Positions 24,228 to 32,927 of a stretch of 38,585 nucleotides of DNA are shown here, in pieces. Each line of letters opens with the position of its first letter. Position 1 is the first letter of the stretch. Below the pieces are notes generated by a model. The model was given only the letters and a program-made list of their open reading frames with translations. It was not told the DNA's origin and ran no database searches. The position numbers and the translations under genes were made by a program. Source of the stretch: an uncultured Methylibium sp. (GTDB taxonomy: Bacteria > Pseudomonadota > Gammaproteobacteria > Burkholderiales > Burkholderiaceae_C); assembly GCF_902826655.1 (NCBI RefSeq), contig NZ_CADEFR010000036.1, positions 1 through 38,585 of the forward strand, written 5' to 3'.

Positions 24228-25520
24228 ATGACGGCCCCGCCCGCGCGTTCGAACCTGCCCTGGCGGCGCGGTGTCCCGGGGCCGTCGGGACGGGCGGGGT
24301 GGGCCGGCGCGGCGACGCTGCTGATCGCGCCCTCGGCCCGCGCCGCCGAGCTGCCGGTGCCGGCGGGCGGCGCTGCGATGGCCCTGCTGCTGCTGGGCGC
24401 GGCCCTGGCGCTGGTGGCGGCACTCGCCGGCCTGAGCTGGCAGCGGCGCCGCCAGGCCGACGTGGCCGGCCTGCGCGCCGAGCGGCTGCGCGTGCAGCGC
24501 CTGCTGGCGCTCGTCGACGGCGCGCTGTGGCGCACCGACGCCAGCCACCACGTCGTGAACCTGCGCCCCGCGGCGTCGGGCGATGCGGCCTCGCTGCCGC
24601 CGGCCGTCGGTGCGCCCCTGTGGCAGTTGTTCGATGCCGCCTCGGCCGAGCGCCTGCGCGAGCGGCTGCAGGCGCAGGCCGCCTTCGACGGCCTCGACCT
24701 GGCCCTGGCCGGCGTGTCGCAACGCTGGCGACTGCGCGCCCTGCCCTGCCACGACGACGCCGGTCGCTTCGACGGCTTCGAGGGCAGCGCCGTGCCCGTC
24801 GAGCCGGAACCCGCGGTGCCGCTCGTCGAGGCCGCGCTGCCGTCCACGGCCGGCGACGAGGCGGCCGCCTTCGGCTACACCGTGTCGCACGACCTGCGCG
24901 CGCCGATCCGCGTGGTCGAGGGTTTCACCCGCATCCTGAAGGAAGACTACGCGCACCTGCTCGACCGCGTCGGCAACGACCACCTCGAGCGCGTGCTCGG
25001 CGCAGCCGCGCGCATGAACAGCATGATCGACGCGCTGCTGGCGCTGTCGCGCCTCGGCGCGCAACCGCTGGCGCGCCAGTCGGTCAACCTGTCGCAGCTG
25101 GCGGCCTACGTCATCGAGGACCTGCGGCGCCAGTCGCCCGAGCGCCGCGCCGAGGTCATCGTCGCGCCCGGCCTGCAGGCCGCGGGCGATCCGACGCTGC
25201 TGCGCGTGGTGCTCGAGAACCTGCTGGGCAACGCCTGGAAGTACAGCGGCCAGCGCAGCATCGCCACCATCGAGTTCGGGCGCATCGCCCACGAAGGGCG
25301 CAGCGCCTACTGCATCAGCGACAACGGCGCCGGTTTCGACATGCGCTTCGCCGACCGGCTGTTCGGCGTGTTCCAGCGACTGCACAGCAGCAGCGACTTC
25401 CCCGGCACCGGCGTCGGCCTGGCCTCGGTGCGCCGCATCGTGCAGCGCCACGGCGGCGAGATCTGGGCCGAGGCCGAGCCGGATCGCGGCGCCCGCTTCT
25501 ACTTCACCCTGCCCGGCTGA
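24228..25520 (+). CDS. Sensor histidine kinase (phytochrome-type kinase core)
   Basis: A 430-aa kinase. The N-terminus holds a hydrophobic stretch near residues 24-40 and a clear membrane helix at about 49-66 ([19 protein letters not shown]), followed by a degenerate PAS-like region (about 80-185). The kinase core has His221 in [10 protein letters not shown], the N box [17 protein letters not shown] and GTGVGLAS, and ends REC-less at FTLPG. This HisKA subtype (SHDLRAP) is common in bacteriophytochrome-like kinases, but no chromophore domain is present. It is divergent from the hybrid kinase and convergent with the ANTAR regulator, 1 nt between the stop codons, so its cognate regulator is not obvious. 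Confidence 0.88.
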   Translation: MTAPPARSNLPWRRGVPGPSGRAGWAGAATLLIAPSARAAELPVPAGGAAMALLLLGAALALVAALAGLSWQRRRQADVAGLRAERLRVQRLLALVDGALWRTDASHHVVNLRPAASGDAASLPPAVGAPLWQLFDAASAERLRERLQAQAAFDGLDLALAGVSQRWRLRALPCHDDAGRFDGFEGSAVPVEPEPAVPLVEAALPSTAGDEAAAFGYTVSHDLRAPIRVVEGFTRILKEDYAHLLDRVGNDHLERVLGAAARMNSMIDALLALSRLGAQPLARQSVNLSQLAAYVIEDLRRQSPERRAEVIVAPGLQAAGDPTLLRVVLENLLGNAWKYSGQRSIATIEFGRIAHEGRSAYCISDNGAGFDMRFADRLFGVFQRLHSSSDFPGTGVGLASVRRIVQRHGGEIWAEAEPDRGARFYFTLPG

Positions 25521-25521
25521 T

Positions 25522-26115
25522 TCAGAGGCTGGCGGGCGCGGAGAGCAGCTCGACCGCGGCGAGCATGCGCTCGCATTCGGCCTCGATCGTGCGGCCCTGG
25601 CTCTCGGCCAGCTTGCGCAGCTTGTCCAGCGCCGGGGCGCGGGCCAGCGAGTAGCGGTGCATCACGACGCCGATCGCGATCGCCACGACGTCGGTCAGCG
25701 GATCGCCGTGCACGGCCAGCGGTTCGTTGGCGGGCCGCGCGGCGGCGCGCAGCCGCGCGAAGGCGGCCTCGACCGCCGGCACGATCTGCTGCATGTCGAC
25801 CGGCTTGATCAGGTGGTCCAGCGCGCCCAGCGCCTGCACCTGCGCCACGGTGGCGGCATCCGAGAACGCCGACAGGAACATGAAGGGCACGGCGCCGTGG
25901 TCGCGCAGGTAGGCGGCGACGTCGAAGCCGCTCTTGCCTTCCATGCGGATGTCCAGCAGCGCGAGGTCCGGGCGGCGCTCGCGGGCCTGCAGGATGGCCT
26001 CGTCGCCGTTGTCGGCGTCGATCACCTCGTAGCCGGCCTGGGACAAGCCGTGCGCCAGGGTCGCCAGCACCAGGCGGTCGTCGTCGACGACCAGGATCTT
26101 GCCTTTGCTTCCCAT
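25522..26115 (-). CDS. ANTAR-type response regulator (RNA-binding antiterminator)
   Basis: A 197-aa regulator. The receiver domain occupies residues 5-120, with acidic residues Asp11-Asp13 and phosphoacceptor Asp55 (ALLDIRMEG). The C-terminal part (about 140-190) has the three-helix pattern of ANTAR: VVAIAIGVVMHRYSLARAPALDKLRKLAESQGRTIEAECERM, close to the family form AIGIIM-x-AF-LR-A-x-A. ANTAR regulators of the NasR/EutV type bind paired hexaloop hairpins in mRNA leaders and prevent termination; they are commonly partnered with HisKA_2 kinases, as here. The upstream kinase gene is 112 nt away on the same strand, and two hexaloop hairpins lie in that gap. The ANTAR assignment is good but not certain because the domain is somewhat divergent. 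Confidence 0.8.
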   Translation of the reverse strand: MGSKGKILVVDDDRLVLATLAHGLSQAGYEVIDADNGDEAILQARERRPDLALLDIRMEGKSGFDVAAYLRDHGAVPFMFLSAFSDAATVAQVQALGALDHLIKPVDMQQIVPAVEAAFARLRAAARPANEPLAVHGDPLTDVVAIAIGVVMHRYSLARAPALDKLRKLAESQGRTIEAECERMLAAVELLSAPASL

Positions 26116-26187
26116 CGAACGCCCCGGACCGCCTGTTGTTGTGGCACCGATTCTCGATCAGCCCCCGCCGCGCGCAAGCGGGCCGAC

Positions 26188-26220
26188 CCGCCCTCCGTGG
26201 CGGCCCGGCATCAGGGCCGG
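26188..26220 (-). promoter_or_regulatory. Two adjacent hexaloop hairpins, candidate ANTAR target RNA
   Basis: Read on the - strand, hairpin 1 (26220-26205) is CCGGC-CCTGAT-GCCGG and hairpin 2 (26203-26188) is CCGCC-ACGGAG-GGCGG. Both have 5-bp perfect stems and 6-nt loops, separated by a single base, between the kinase stop and the ANTAR regulator start. Known ANTAR targets are two short hairpins with hexaloops carrying A at loop position 1 and G at position 4. Hairpin 2 fits both; hairpin 1 has the G but C at position 1. In such GC-rich DNA a chance match is possible, and no clear terminator with a T tract follows. Confidence 0.45.
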
Positions 26221-26227
26221 CCGGATC

Positions 26228-29200
26228 TCACGCCGGCGTGCCCAGCCGCGTCAGCCCGGGCGGCCGCAGCGTCACGCTCGCGAGCACGCGCCCGCCTTCG
26301 CCCGTCAGCGTCAGGCTGGCGCTGCGGCGCGGCAGCAGCGCCCGCACCAGGCCCAGCCCGAACACACCGGCGCCGACGCGGTCGAGGCTGAAGCCCTCGG
26401 GCAGCCGGCCGTCGTTGCGGATCTCGATGCGCACGTCGTCGGGGCCGGCGACCAGCGTGCAGTCGACCGCGCCGTCGGCACCGTGCTTGAGGGCATTGCC
26501 CAGCAGCTCGTTCAGCGTCAGCGCGACCGGGATGGCCTCGGCCTCGGGCAGCGCCCATTGCGGCGCCTCCGCCGGCTCGTCGGGCAGCCGCACCGCGATG
26601 GTCCGACCGCTGCCGCGCGACAGCCCCGCGGCGATGGCCTCGACCAGGCTCGCCAGGCGCAGCGGCCCGCGGCTGCCGACCTGCAGGCCGTAGACCTGCG
26701 CGATCGCCTGCACCTGGCCGACCGCCTCCTGGATGGCCGGGGCCACCTCGGGCTGGCGCTGCGCGATCTGCGTCAGCAGCCCGGCCACGCCCTGCAGGTT
26801 GTTCTTGATGCGGTGGTGCACTTCCTTCACCAGCATCTCGCGCTGCGCGATCTCGGCCTGCAGGCGTGCCGCCTCGGCGGTGCGCTGCTCGGTGACGTTG
26901 CTCGCGACCTGCAGCACCGCGTCGGGCGGCTGGCCGGGCTGGGCCAGCGGCAGGTAGCGGGCGTCCCAGACCTGGGTCTGGCCGTCGCGCTCGTAGCGGT
27001 ACTCGCGGCGCGTGACCTCGCCCTCGCGCCCGGCGGCCAGCGCGGCGCGCAGGTCGTCGACGATCAGGCGGCCTTCGACCGGCAGCGGCAGTTCCTCGGG
27101 CCGCCGGCCGACGATCTGCTCGGCCGGCAGGCCGATCACCTCGGCGGCCACCGCGTTGACCTGGCGCAGCGCGCCGCTGCCGGCGTCGAACAGCGTGATC
27201 GCGACCGGCGACATCTCGATCACGCGCTGCAGCGAGGCCTGGGCCTGCAGCGAGCGCGCCTCGGCCTCGCGCCGCCGGTCGATGTCGAGCAGCGCGTAGG
27301 TCAGCTGCGGCTGTTCGGCGTCGCCGGTCGCGACCGCGTTGCCGACCACCCAGAAGGCCCGGCCGTCGCGCGCCTGCACGCGGCACTCGAAGCTCGCGCC
27401 CGACGGTTCGATCGGCAGCGCCGGCGCCGCCAGCTGCGCCGGCGCCCGCCGGAACGGGTGCTGCGCCTCGGCCGTGGCGACACAGGCCAGCGGCTGGTGA
27501 TGGAAGTCGGCCAGGTCGCCGCCGAACATGCGGCGCGCCGAGCGGTTCATCCACTCGATGCCCAGCGGCCCGACGGTGACGATGCCGACGAAGACCGAGT
27601 CGAGGATGGCGCGCGTCATCTCGGCCTGCTGGCCCATCGCGGCCTCGGTGCGCTCGCGCTCGCCGGCCAGGCGCTCGAGCTCGCCCTGCTGGCGCTTCAG
27701 GCGCGAGATGTCGGACAGCACCGCGACGACCTCCTGCCCGGGCCCGACCGGGCCGATGCGCCGCGCCGACAGCGCGATCCACTGCGGCGGCCGGTCGGGC
27801 AGCAGGATCTCGACCTCGGTCTCGTACAGGCCGGCGTCGGCCAGCGCCTGCTCGGCCTCGTCGACCACCAGGCGCGCCTGCGGCTGGGCGGCGAACAGCT
27901 CGCGCACGCTGCAGCCGGCCACCGCGCCGGCCGCGATGCCGAGCATGCGCTCGAAGCGGCGGTTGCAGCGCACCAGCATGTTGCCGCGCAGGTAGGCGAT
28001 GCCGGCGGTGGAACTCTCGAGGATGCTCGACAGCTCGCGCAGCAGCTCCTCGCTGCGCGAGCGGTTGCGCTCCTGTTCGGTGACATCGAGCGTCACGACT
28101 GACGCCGCACTGCCCTCGCGCGGCTCGATGCGCGTCAGCAGCCAGCGCGTGCCCAGCTGCGGATGGCGCACCGCGTAGCGCGCCTGCACGGCCTCGCCGG
28201 CGCGCAGCGCGGCCTGCAGGCGGTCGAAGGCCGGCAGCGAGTCGGCCAGGATCTGCTCGCGCGCGACGTCGTGCACCGCGACCTCGACGCCGGCCGCGTC
28301 GACCAGCGCGCCCAGACGCGCCTCGGCCAGGTCCAGCGCCTGCTCGGCGCTCAGGTCCTCGACCACGGCGATGTAGCGCGGCTCGCCGCCGCCGGCCTCG
28401 GTGCAGCGCACGCGCGCGCGCAGGTGGCGCGTCGTGCCGCGCGGTGCGGCCATCCAGCCGCGGCGCTCGAGCGCGTCGCCGCCCGGCTGCAGGTCGTCCA
28501 GGCTGCCCGGCCCCTGCCAGCCCAGCAGGTCGCGCAACGCCGACGGCGCCTCGCCCAGCAGCACCGGCACGCGCCCGACCAGGGCCTCGAACACCGCGTT
28601 GCTGCGCAACACCAGGCCGGCGCCGTCGAAGGCCAGCATGCCGACCGGGCTGAGATCGAACCACTGGTCCAGCTCGCGCAGCGAGCGCTCGGCGCGGGCG
28701 CGCGCGGCGTGCTCGGCGGTGCAGTCCTGCATCACCGTCAGGCGCAGCAGGCGGCCGTCGGGCGCGACCGCGTTGCGGCGCGCGCCGCGGTACCAGCGCT
28801 CGCGGCCCTGGCCGTCGATCAGGCGGCGCTCGACCAGCGGCGGCAGGTCCGTCGTCTCGTGGTCGTAGGCCAGCTGCTCGCGCGTCGCCTCCCACAGGTC
28901 CAGGTCCTCGGCCGGCACCAGCGCCAGCGGGTCCAGGCCCAGCAGGTCGGCGCGCGTCACGCCGATGTAGTCGACGAAGGCCTCGTTGACGTCGACGATG
29001 AGATAGGACTCGTCCTGCAGCACCGCCGGGAAGGGCGACCGCCAGTACAGACGCTGCAGTTCGGCCAGCGGCTGGCCGCGCAGCGGCAGCAGCGGGTCGG
29101 CCGCGAACGACGGCAGCGGCAGCTTCAGCACCCAGCGCTGGTTGCTGAGCGGGCTCAGCGTCAGGCCGGGCAGCGGCGCCACGTCGGCGTCGGCGCGGCC

Positions 29201-29467
29201 GTCGAGCACGGCGTAGACCCACTCGAGCAGGTCGTCGTCGAGCCGCGGCAGCAGCGTGGCCAGCGGCAGCGCCGGCTCGCACTGCCAGTGCGACAGCGCC
29301 GCCGTGTTGGCATAGCGCACCCGCGACTCCGGATCCAGCACGACCAGCGCATCGCTCAGCGTGTCGAGGAAGTCGTGCCACAGGGCCACGGGGTCGCCCG
29401 ATGCGCCGGTCGGCAAGGGGCTGGCAGCGAGCGTGGCGGTGAGCAAGGGCTGGTTCTCCGGCTGCAT
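26228..29467 (-). CDS. Soluble multi-PAS sensor kinase, HisKA_2 type
   Basis: A 1079-aa protein without membrane segments. About five or six PAS-type domains follow one another (recognisable starts near DTLSDALVVLDPESRVRYAN, SYLIVDVNEAFVDYIG, SPVGMLAFDGAGLVLRSN, STAGIAYLRGNMLVRCN, VFVGIVTVGPLGIEWMN, SPVAITLFDAGSGALRQVN), so it probably senses redox, oxygen, light or a small ligand in the cytoplasm. The kinase part is HisKA_2: LVKEVHHRIKNNLQG with His884/His885 (the His before Arg is the likely phosphoacceptor), then HATPase with NELLGNALKHG and GLGLVRALLP. It is upstream of the ANTAR regulator, mirroring EutW-EutV pairs. ATG 29467 is chosen; GTG/ATG starts up to 29551 are possible. Confidence 0.88.
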   Translation of the reverse strand: MQPENQPLLTATLAASPLPTGASGDPVALWHDFLDTLSDALVVLDPESRVRYANTAALSHWQCEPALPLATLLPRLDDDLLEWVYAVLDGRADADVAPLPGLTLSPLSNQRWVLKLPLPSFAADPLLPLRGQPLAELQRLYWRSPFPAVLQDESYLIVDVNEAFVDYIGVTRADLLGLDPLALVPAEDLDLWEATREQLAYDHETTDLPPLVERRLIDGQGRERWYRGARRNAVAPDGRLLRLTVMQDCTAEHAARARAERSLRELDQWFDLSPVGMLAFDGAGLVLRSNAVFEALVGRVPVLLGEAPSALRDLLGWQGPGSLDDLQPGGDALERRGWMAAPRGTTRHLRARVRCTEAGGGEPRYIAVVEDLSAEQALDLAEARLGALVDAAGVEVAVHDVAREQILADSLPAFDRLQAALRAGEAVQARYAVRHPQLGTRWLLTRIEPREGSAASVVTLDVTEQERNRSRSEELLRELSSILESSTAGIAYLRGNMLVRCNRRFERMLGIAAGAVAGCSVRELFAAQPQARLVVDEAEQALADAGLYETEVEILLPDRPPQWIALSARRIGPVGPGQEVVAVLSDISRLKRQQGELERLAGERERTEAAMGQQAEMTRAILDSVFVGIVTVGPLGIEWMNRSARRMFGGDLADFHHQPLACVATAEAQHPFRRAPAQLAAPALPIEPSGASFECRVQARDGRAFWVVGNAVATGDAEQPQLTYALLDIDRRREAEARSLQAQASLQRVIEMSPVAITLFDAGSGALRQVNAVAAEVIGLPAEQIVGRRPEELPLPVEGRLIVDDLRAALAAGREGEVTRREYRYERDGQTQVWDARYLPLAQPGQPPDAVLQVASNVTEQRTAEAARLQAEIAQREMLVKEVHHRIKNNLQGVAGLLTQIAQRQPEVAPAIQEAVGQVQAIAQVYGLQVGSRGPLRLASLVEAIAAGLSRGSGRTIAVRLPDEPAEAPQWALPEAEAIPVALTLNELLGNALKHGADGAVDCTLVAGPDDVRIEIRNDGRLPEGFSLDRVGAGVFGLGLVRALLPRRSASLTLTGEGGRVLASVTLRPPGLTRLGTPA

Positions 29468-29608
29468 CTCGCTGACTTCGAAGGCACCGAGTTTAGGGGC
29501 CGGCGTGCAATCCGTCACGCTCCGCGGGGCCCGGCCGTGCGCGCCACGCACATGCCGCAGCGCGCCCGCGCCCCGAGAAAAGCACGGTCCCGCCGCCGCT
29601 TTTCCCGC

Positions 29609-29634
29609 TCAAGTTTGCAGGCTGGCCCGGAAGA
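29609..29634 (+). promoter_or_regulatory. Possible sigma-28-like promoter upstream of flhB
   Basis: TCAAGTTT (29609-29616) matches the sigma-28 -35 consensus TAAAGTTT at 7 of 8 positions. A poor -10 (CCGGAAGA at 29627-29634 against GCCGATAA, 4 of 8) follows after 10 nt. The site is about 37 nt before the flhB ATG. It would let FliA, encoded downstream, feed back on its own operon, but the weak -10 makes this tentative. Confidence 0.3.
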
Positions 29635-29670
29635 ATCGGGCGCCAAGGATCCCTCCTCTGTGACCCCCCC

Positions 29671-30831
29671 ATGGCCGACCAAGGCGCCCAAGACCGCAAC
29701 CTGCCCGCCTCGCCCCGCAAGCTCCAGAAAGCTCGCGAGGACGGGCAGCTGCCGCGTTCGCGCGACCTCGGCCACTTCGGCGCGGTGGCGGCCGGCATCG
29801 CGCTGCTGGCGGTGATGGCGCCGTCGGCGCTGGGCTGGCTGACCGCGCTGCTGCAGCGCGGCCTGCGCTTCGACGCCCAGACGCTGTCGACGACCGCCAG
29901 CATGGGCGAGCGCTTCGGCAGCTTCGGCGGCCAGTTCCTGTGGGCCGTGCTCCCGGTCGGCGCGGTGACCATCCTGGTCGCGATGGCGACCGGCTTCGCG
30001 ATCGGCGGCTGGAACTTCACGACCAAGCCGCTGATGCCCAACTTCGGCAAGCTCAATCCGCTGACCGGCCTGCCCAAGCTGCTGTCCGCCGACCGCCTGA
30101 TCGACACCCTGCGCAGCTGCCTGCTGGCGCTGGTGCTGGGCACGGTCGGCGCCTTCTACCTGGCGCGGCAGATGCCGGCCTTCGCCGCGACGCTGGAGCT
30201 GCCGCTGCCGGCGGCCATCGCCCAGGCCGGCAGCGACGTGATGTTCGGCCTGCTGCTGCTGGCGCTGACGCTGGCCGGCTTCGCCGTCGTCGACGTGCCG
30301 CTGCAGCGCTTCCAGCATGCCAAGCGCCTGAAGATGAGCCACCAGGAAGTCAAGCAGGAACACAAGGAACAGGAAGGCAACGTCGAGGTCAAGAGCAAGG
30401 TCAAGGCGCGCATGCGCGAGATGGCCAACCGCCGCATGCTCGCCGCCGTGCCCAAGGCCGACCTGGTCGTGATGAACCCGACCCACTACGCCGTCGCGCT
30501 GAAGTACGACGAGGACAAGGGCGGCGCGCCGCGCGTCGTCGCCAAGGGCGCCGACCTGATGGCCATGCGCATCCGCGACACCGCCAGGGCCGCCGAGGTG
30601 CCGGTGCTGCAGGCCGCGGTGCTGGCGCGCGCGCTGTACGCCCACGCCGAGCTCGACCGCGAGGTGCCGGTCGCGCTGTACGGCGCCGTCGCCCAGGTGC
30701 TGGCCTACGTCTACCAGCTGCGCGCCGCGCTCGCCGGCCAGGTGCCGATGCCCGGCGCCCTGCCCGAGCTGCCGGTGCCTGCAGAACTCGATCCGCACAA
30801 CCAGCCCAACGCCGCCGGAGCCGCCGCATGA
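29671..30831 (+). CDS. flhB: Flagellar export switch protein FlhB
   Basis: Inner-membrane component of the flagellar type III export gate that changes export from rod/hook to filament substrates. The 386-aa product has an N-terminal cytoplasmic stretch (RNLPASPRKLQKAREDGQLPRSRD), four membrane segments up to about residue 215, and the C-terminal cytoplasmic domain with the self-cleavage motif NPTH at residues 269-272, the same numbering as in E. coli/Salmonella FlhB. The stop overlaps the flhA start (ATGA). It opens the operon flhB-flhA-flhF-flhG-like-fliA-chemoreceptor. Confidence 0.97.
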   Translation: MADQGAQDRNLPASPRKLQKAREDGQLPRSRDLGHFGAVAAGIALLAVMAPSALGWLTALLQRGLRFDAQTLSTTASMGERFGSFGGQFLWAVLPVGAVTILVAMATGFAIGGWNFTTKPLMPNFGKLNPLTGLPKLLSADRLIDTLRSCLLALVLGTVGAFYLARQMPAFAATLELPLPAAIAQAGSDVMFGLLLLALTLAGFAVVDVPLQRFQHAKRLKMSHQEVKQEHKEQEGNVEVKSKVKARMREMANRRMLAAVPKADLVVMNPTHYAVALKYDEDKGGAPRVVAKGADLMAMRIRDTARAAEVPVLQAAVLARALYAHAELDREVPVALYGAVAQVLAYVYQLRAALAGQVPMPGALPELPVPAELDPHNQPNAAGAAA

Positions 30832-32927
30832 ACCCCCTGCTTGGTCAACTGCAACGCTGGCTCGGTCCCAACGCCCGCGCCATCCGCAGCCTCGCGGTGC
30901 CGATGCTGGTGCTGATGGTGCTGGCGATGATGGTGCTGCCGCTGCCGCCGCTGCTGCTGGACCTGCTGTTCACCTTCAACATCGCGCTGGCGCTGATGGT
31001 GATGATGGTCGGCGCCTACATGGTGCGGCCGCTGGACTTCTCGGCCTTCCCGGCGGTGATCCTGCTGACCACGCTGCTGCGGCTGTCGCTCAACGTGGCC
31101 TCGTCGCGCGTGGTGCTGCTGGAGGGTCACACCGGCCCCGGCGCGGCCGGCGCGGTGATCGAATCCTTCGGCCACTTCCTGATCGGCGGCAACTTCGCGG
31201 TCGGCATCATCGTCTTCGCGATCCTGGTGGTCATCAACTTCATCGTGGTGACCAAGGGCGCCGAGCGCATCGCCGAAGTCGGCGCGCGCTTCACGCTGGA
31301 CGCCATGCCCGGCAAGCAGATGGCGATCGACGCCGACCTGAACGCCGGCCTGATCGACGAGAAGGAAGCCAAGCGCCGCCGCGCCGAGGTCGGCAACGAG
31401 GCCGAGTTCTTCGGCTCCATGGACGGTGCCAGCAAGTTCGTGCGCGGCGACGCGATGGCCGGCATGCTGATCCTCTTCATCAACGTCGTCGGCGGCTTCG
31501 TCATCGGCGTGGTGCAGCACGGCCTGACGGCCGGGCAGGCGGCCGACAGCTACATCCTGCTGGCCATCGGCGACGCGCTGGTGGCGCAGATCCCGGCGCT
31601 GCTGATCTCGGTCGCCGCGGCGATGGTGGTGTCGCGCGTCGGCAAGGAAGAAGACGTCGGCGAGCAGATCCTCGGCCAGATGTTCAAGACCTCGAAGTCG
31701 GTCGCGATCGTCGCCGGCGTGATCGGCCTGCTGGGCCTGATCCCGGGCATGCCGCACTTCGTGTTCCTGCTGATCGGCGGCCTGCTCGGCTGGCTGGCCT
31801 GGTGGATGCACCAGCGCGAGCAGCGCGCGAAGCACGCGCCCGCCCCGACCGCCGCGGCCGGCCCGGCGCCCGACGCCGAGGCCAGCTGGGACGACCTGCA
31901 GCCGGTCGACACCCTGGGCCTGGAAGTCGGCTACCGCCTGATCGCGCTGGTCGACAAGGACCGCCAGGGCGACCTGCTGGCGCGCATCAAGGGCGTGCGC
32001 CGCAAGTTCGCGCAGGACGTCGGCTTCCTGCCGCCGGCCGTGCACATCCGCGACAACCTCGAGCTGCGACCCAGCGTCTACCGCCTCACGCTGCGCGGCG
32101 CGGTCATCGGCGAGGGCGAGGCCTTCCCCGGCATGTTGCTGGCGATCAACCCCGGCCAGGTGGCGACGCCGCTGCTCGGCAACACCACCACCGACCCGGC
32201 CTTCGGCCTGCCCGCCACGTGGATCGAGGAGCGCCAGCGAGAAGCGGCGCAATTGGCCGGCTATACGGTGGTTGATTGCTCGACCGTCGTGGCGACCCAC
32301 CTTTCACACTTGATGCAAGTAAATGCAGCTCGCCTGCTGGGCCGCGTCGAGACGCAGCAGCTGGTCGAGCATGTGACGAAGTTGGCACCCAAACTCATCG
32401 AAGACGTGGTCCCCAAGATGGTCCCGATCGCCGCGCTGCAAAAGCTCCTCCAGCTCCTGCTGGAAGAGGGCGTGCACATCCGCGACATGCGCTCGGTGAT
32501 CGAGGCGCTGGCCGAGCACGTCGGCACCAACGCCAACCTCGCCAACGACCCGCAGGAGCTGGCGCGCCGCATCCGCGTCGCGCTGGCCCCGTCGATCGTG
32601 CAGCAGATCTACGGCCCGGTGCGCGAGCTCGACGTGATCGCGATCGAGCCCGAGCTCGAGCGCCTGCTCGCCCAGGCCCTGAGCTCGCCGCACGGCCCGG
32701 TGCTGGACCCCGGCGTCGCCGACACCCTGACCCGCCACGCCGCCGATTCCGCCAAGCGCCAGGAAGACCTGGGCCACCCGGCCTGCCTGCTGGTGCCCGA
32801 CGCGATCCGCGCACCGATCGCCCGCCTGCTGAAGCGCGCCGCGCCGCGACTGCGCGTGCTGTCGCACAGCGAGATCCCTGACACGCATTCGATCCGCATC
32901 GGTTCGATCATTGGAGCAGCCGCATGA
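30828..32927 (+). CDS. flhA: Flagellar export gate protein FlhA
   Basis: Main ring subunit of the flagellar export gate, which couples proton flow to export and docks chaperone-substrate complexes. The 699-aa product has about eight membrane helices in residues 20-330, the FHIPEP-type signature around LLRLSLNVASSRVVLLEG, the conserved loop RFTLDAMPGKQMAIDADLNAGLI, and a large cytoplasmic C-terminal domain ending IRIGSIIGAAA. Start and stop both overlap neighbours by ATGA, so translation is coupled. A stretch of about 150 nt around 32250-32400 uses AT-richer codons than the rest of the gene. Confidence 0.97.
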   Translation: MNPLLGQLQRWLGPNARAIRSLAVPMLVLMVLAMMVLPLPPLLLDLLFTFNIALALMVMMVGAYMVRPLDFSAFPAVILLTTLLRLSLNVASSRVVLLEGHTGPGAAGAVIESFGHFLIGGNFAVGIIVFAILVVINFIVVTKGAERIAEVGARFTLDAMPGKQMAIDADLNAGLIDEKEAKRRRAEVGNEAEFFGSMDGASKFVRGDAMAGMLILFINVVGGFVIGVVQHGLTAGQAADSYILLAIGDALVAQIPALLISVAAAMVVSRVGKEEDVGEQILGQMFKTSKSVAIVAGVIGLLGLIPGMPHFVFLLIGGLLGWLAWWMHQREQRAKHAPAPTAAAGPAPDAEASWDDLQPVDTLGLEVGYRLIALVDKDRQGDLLARIKGVRRKFAQDVGFLPPAVHIRDNLELRPSVYRLTLRGAVIGEGEAFPGMLLAINPGQVATPLLGNTTTDPAFGLPATWIEERQREAAQLAGYTVVDCSTVVATHLSHLMQVNAARLLGRVETQQLVEHVTKLAPKLIEDVVPKMVPIAALQKLLQLLLEEGVHIRDMRSVIEALAEHVGTNANLANDPQELARRIRVALAPSIVQQIYGPVRELDVIAIEPELERLLAQALSSPHGPVLDPGVADTLTRHAADSAKRQEDLGHPACLLVPDAIRAPIARLLKRAAPRLRVLSHSEIPDTHSIRIGSIIGAAA

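Noticed and set aside
29940-30827. Frame of flhA extended upstream through flhB
   Set aside because: The extension is an out-of-frame reading of flhB; the ATG at 30828 overlaps the flhB stop and gives the normal FlhA N-terminus.
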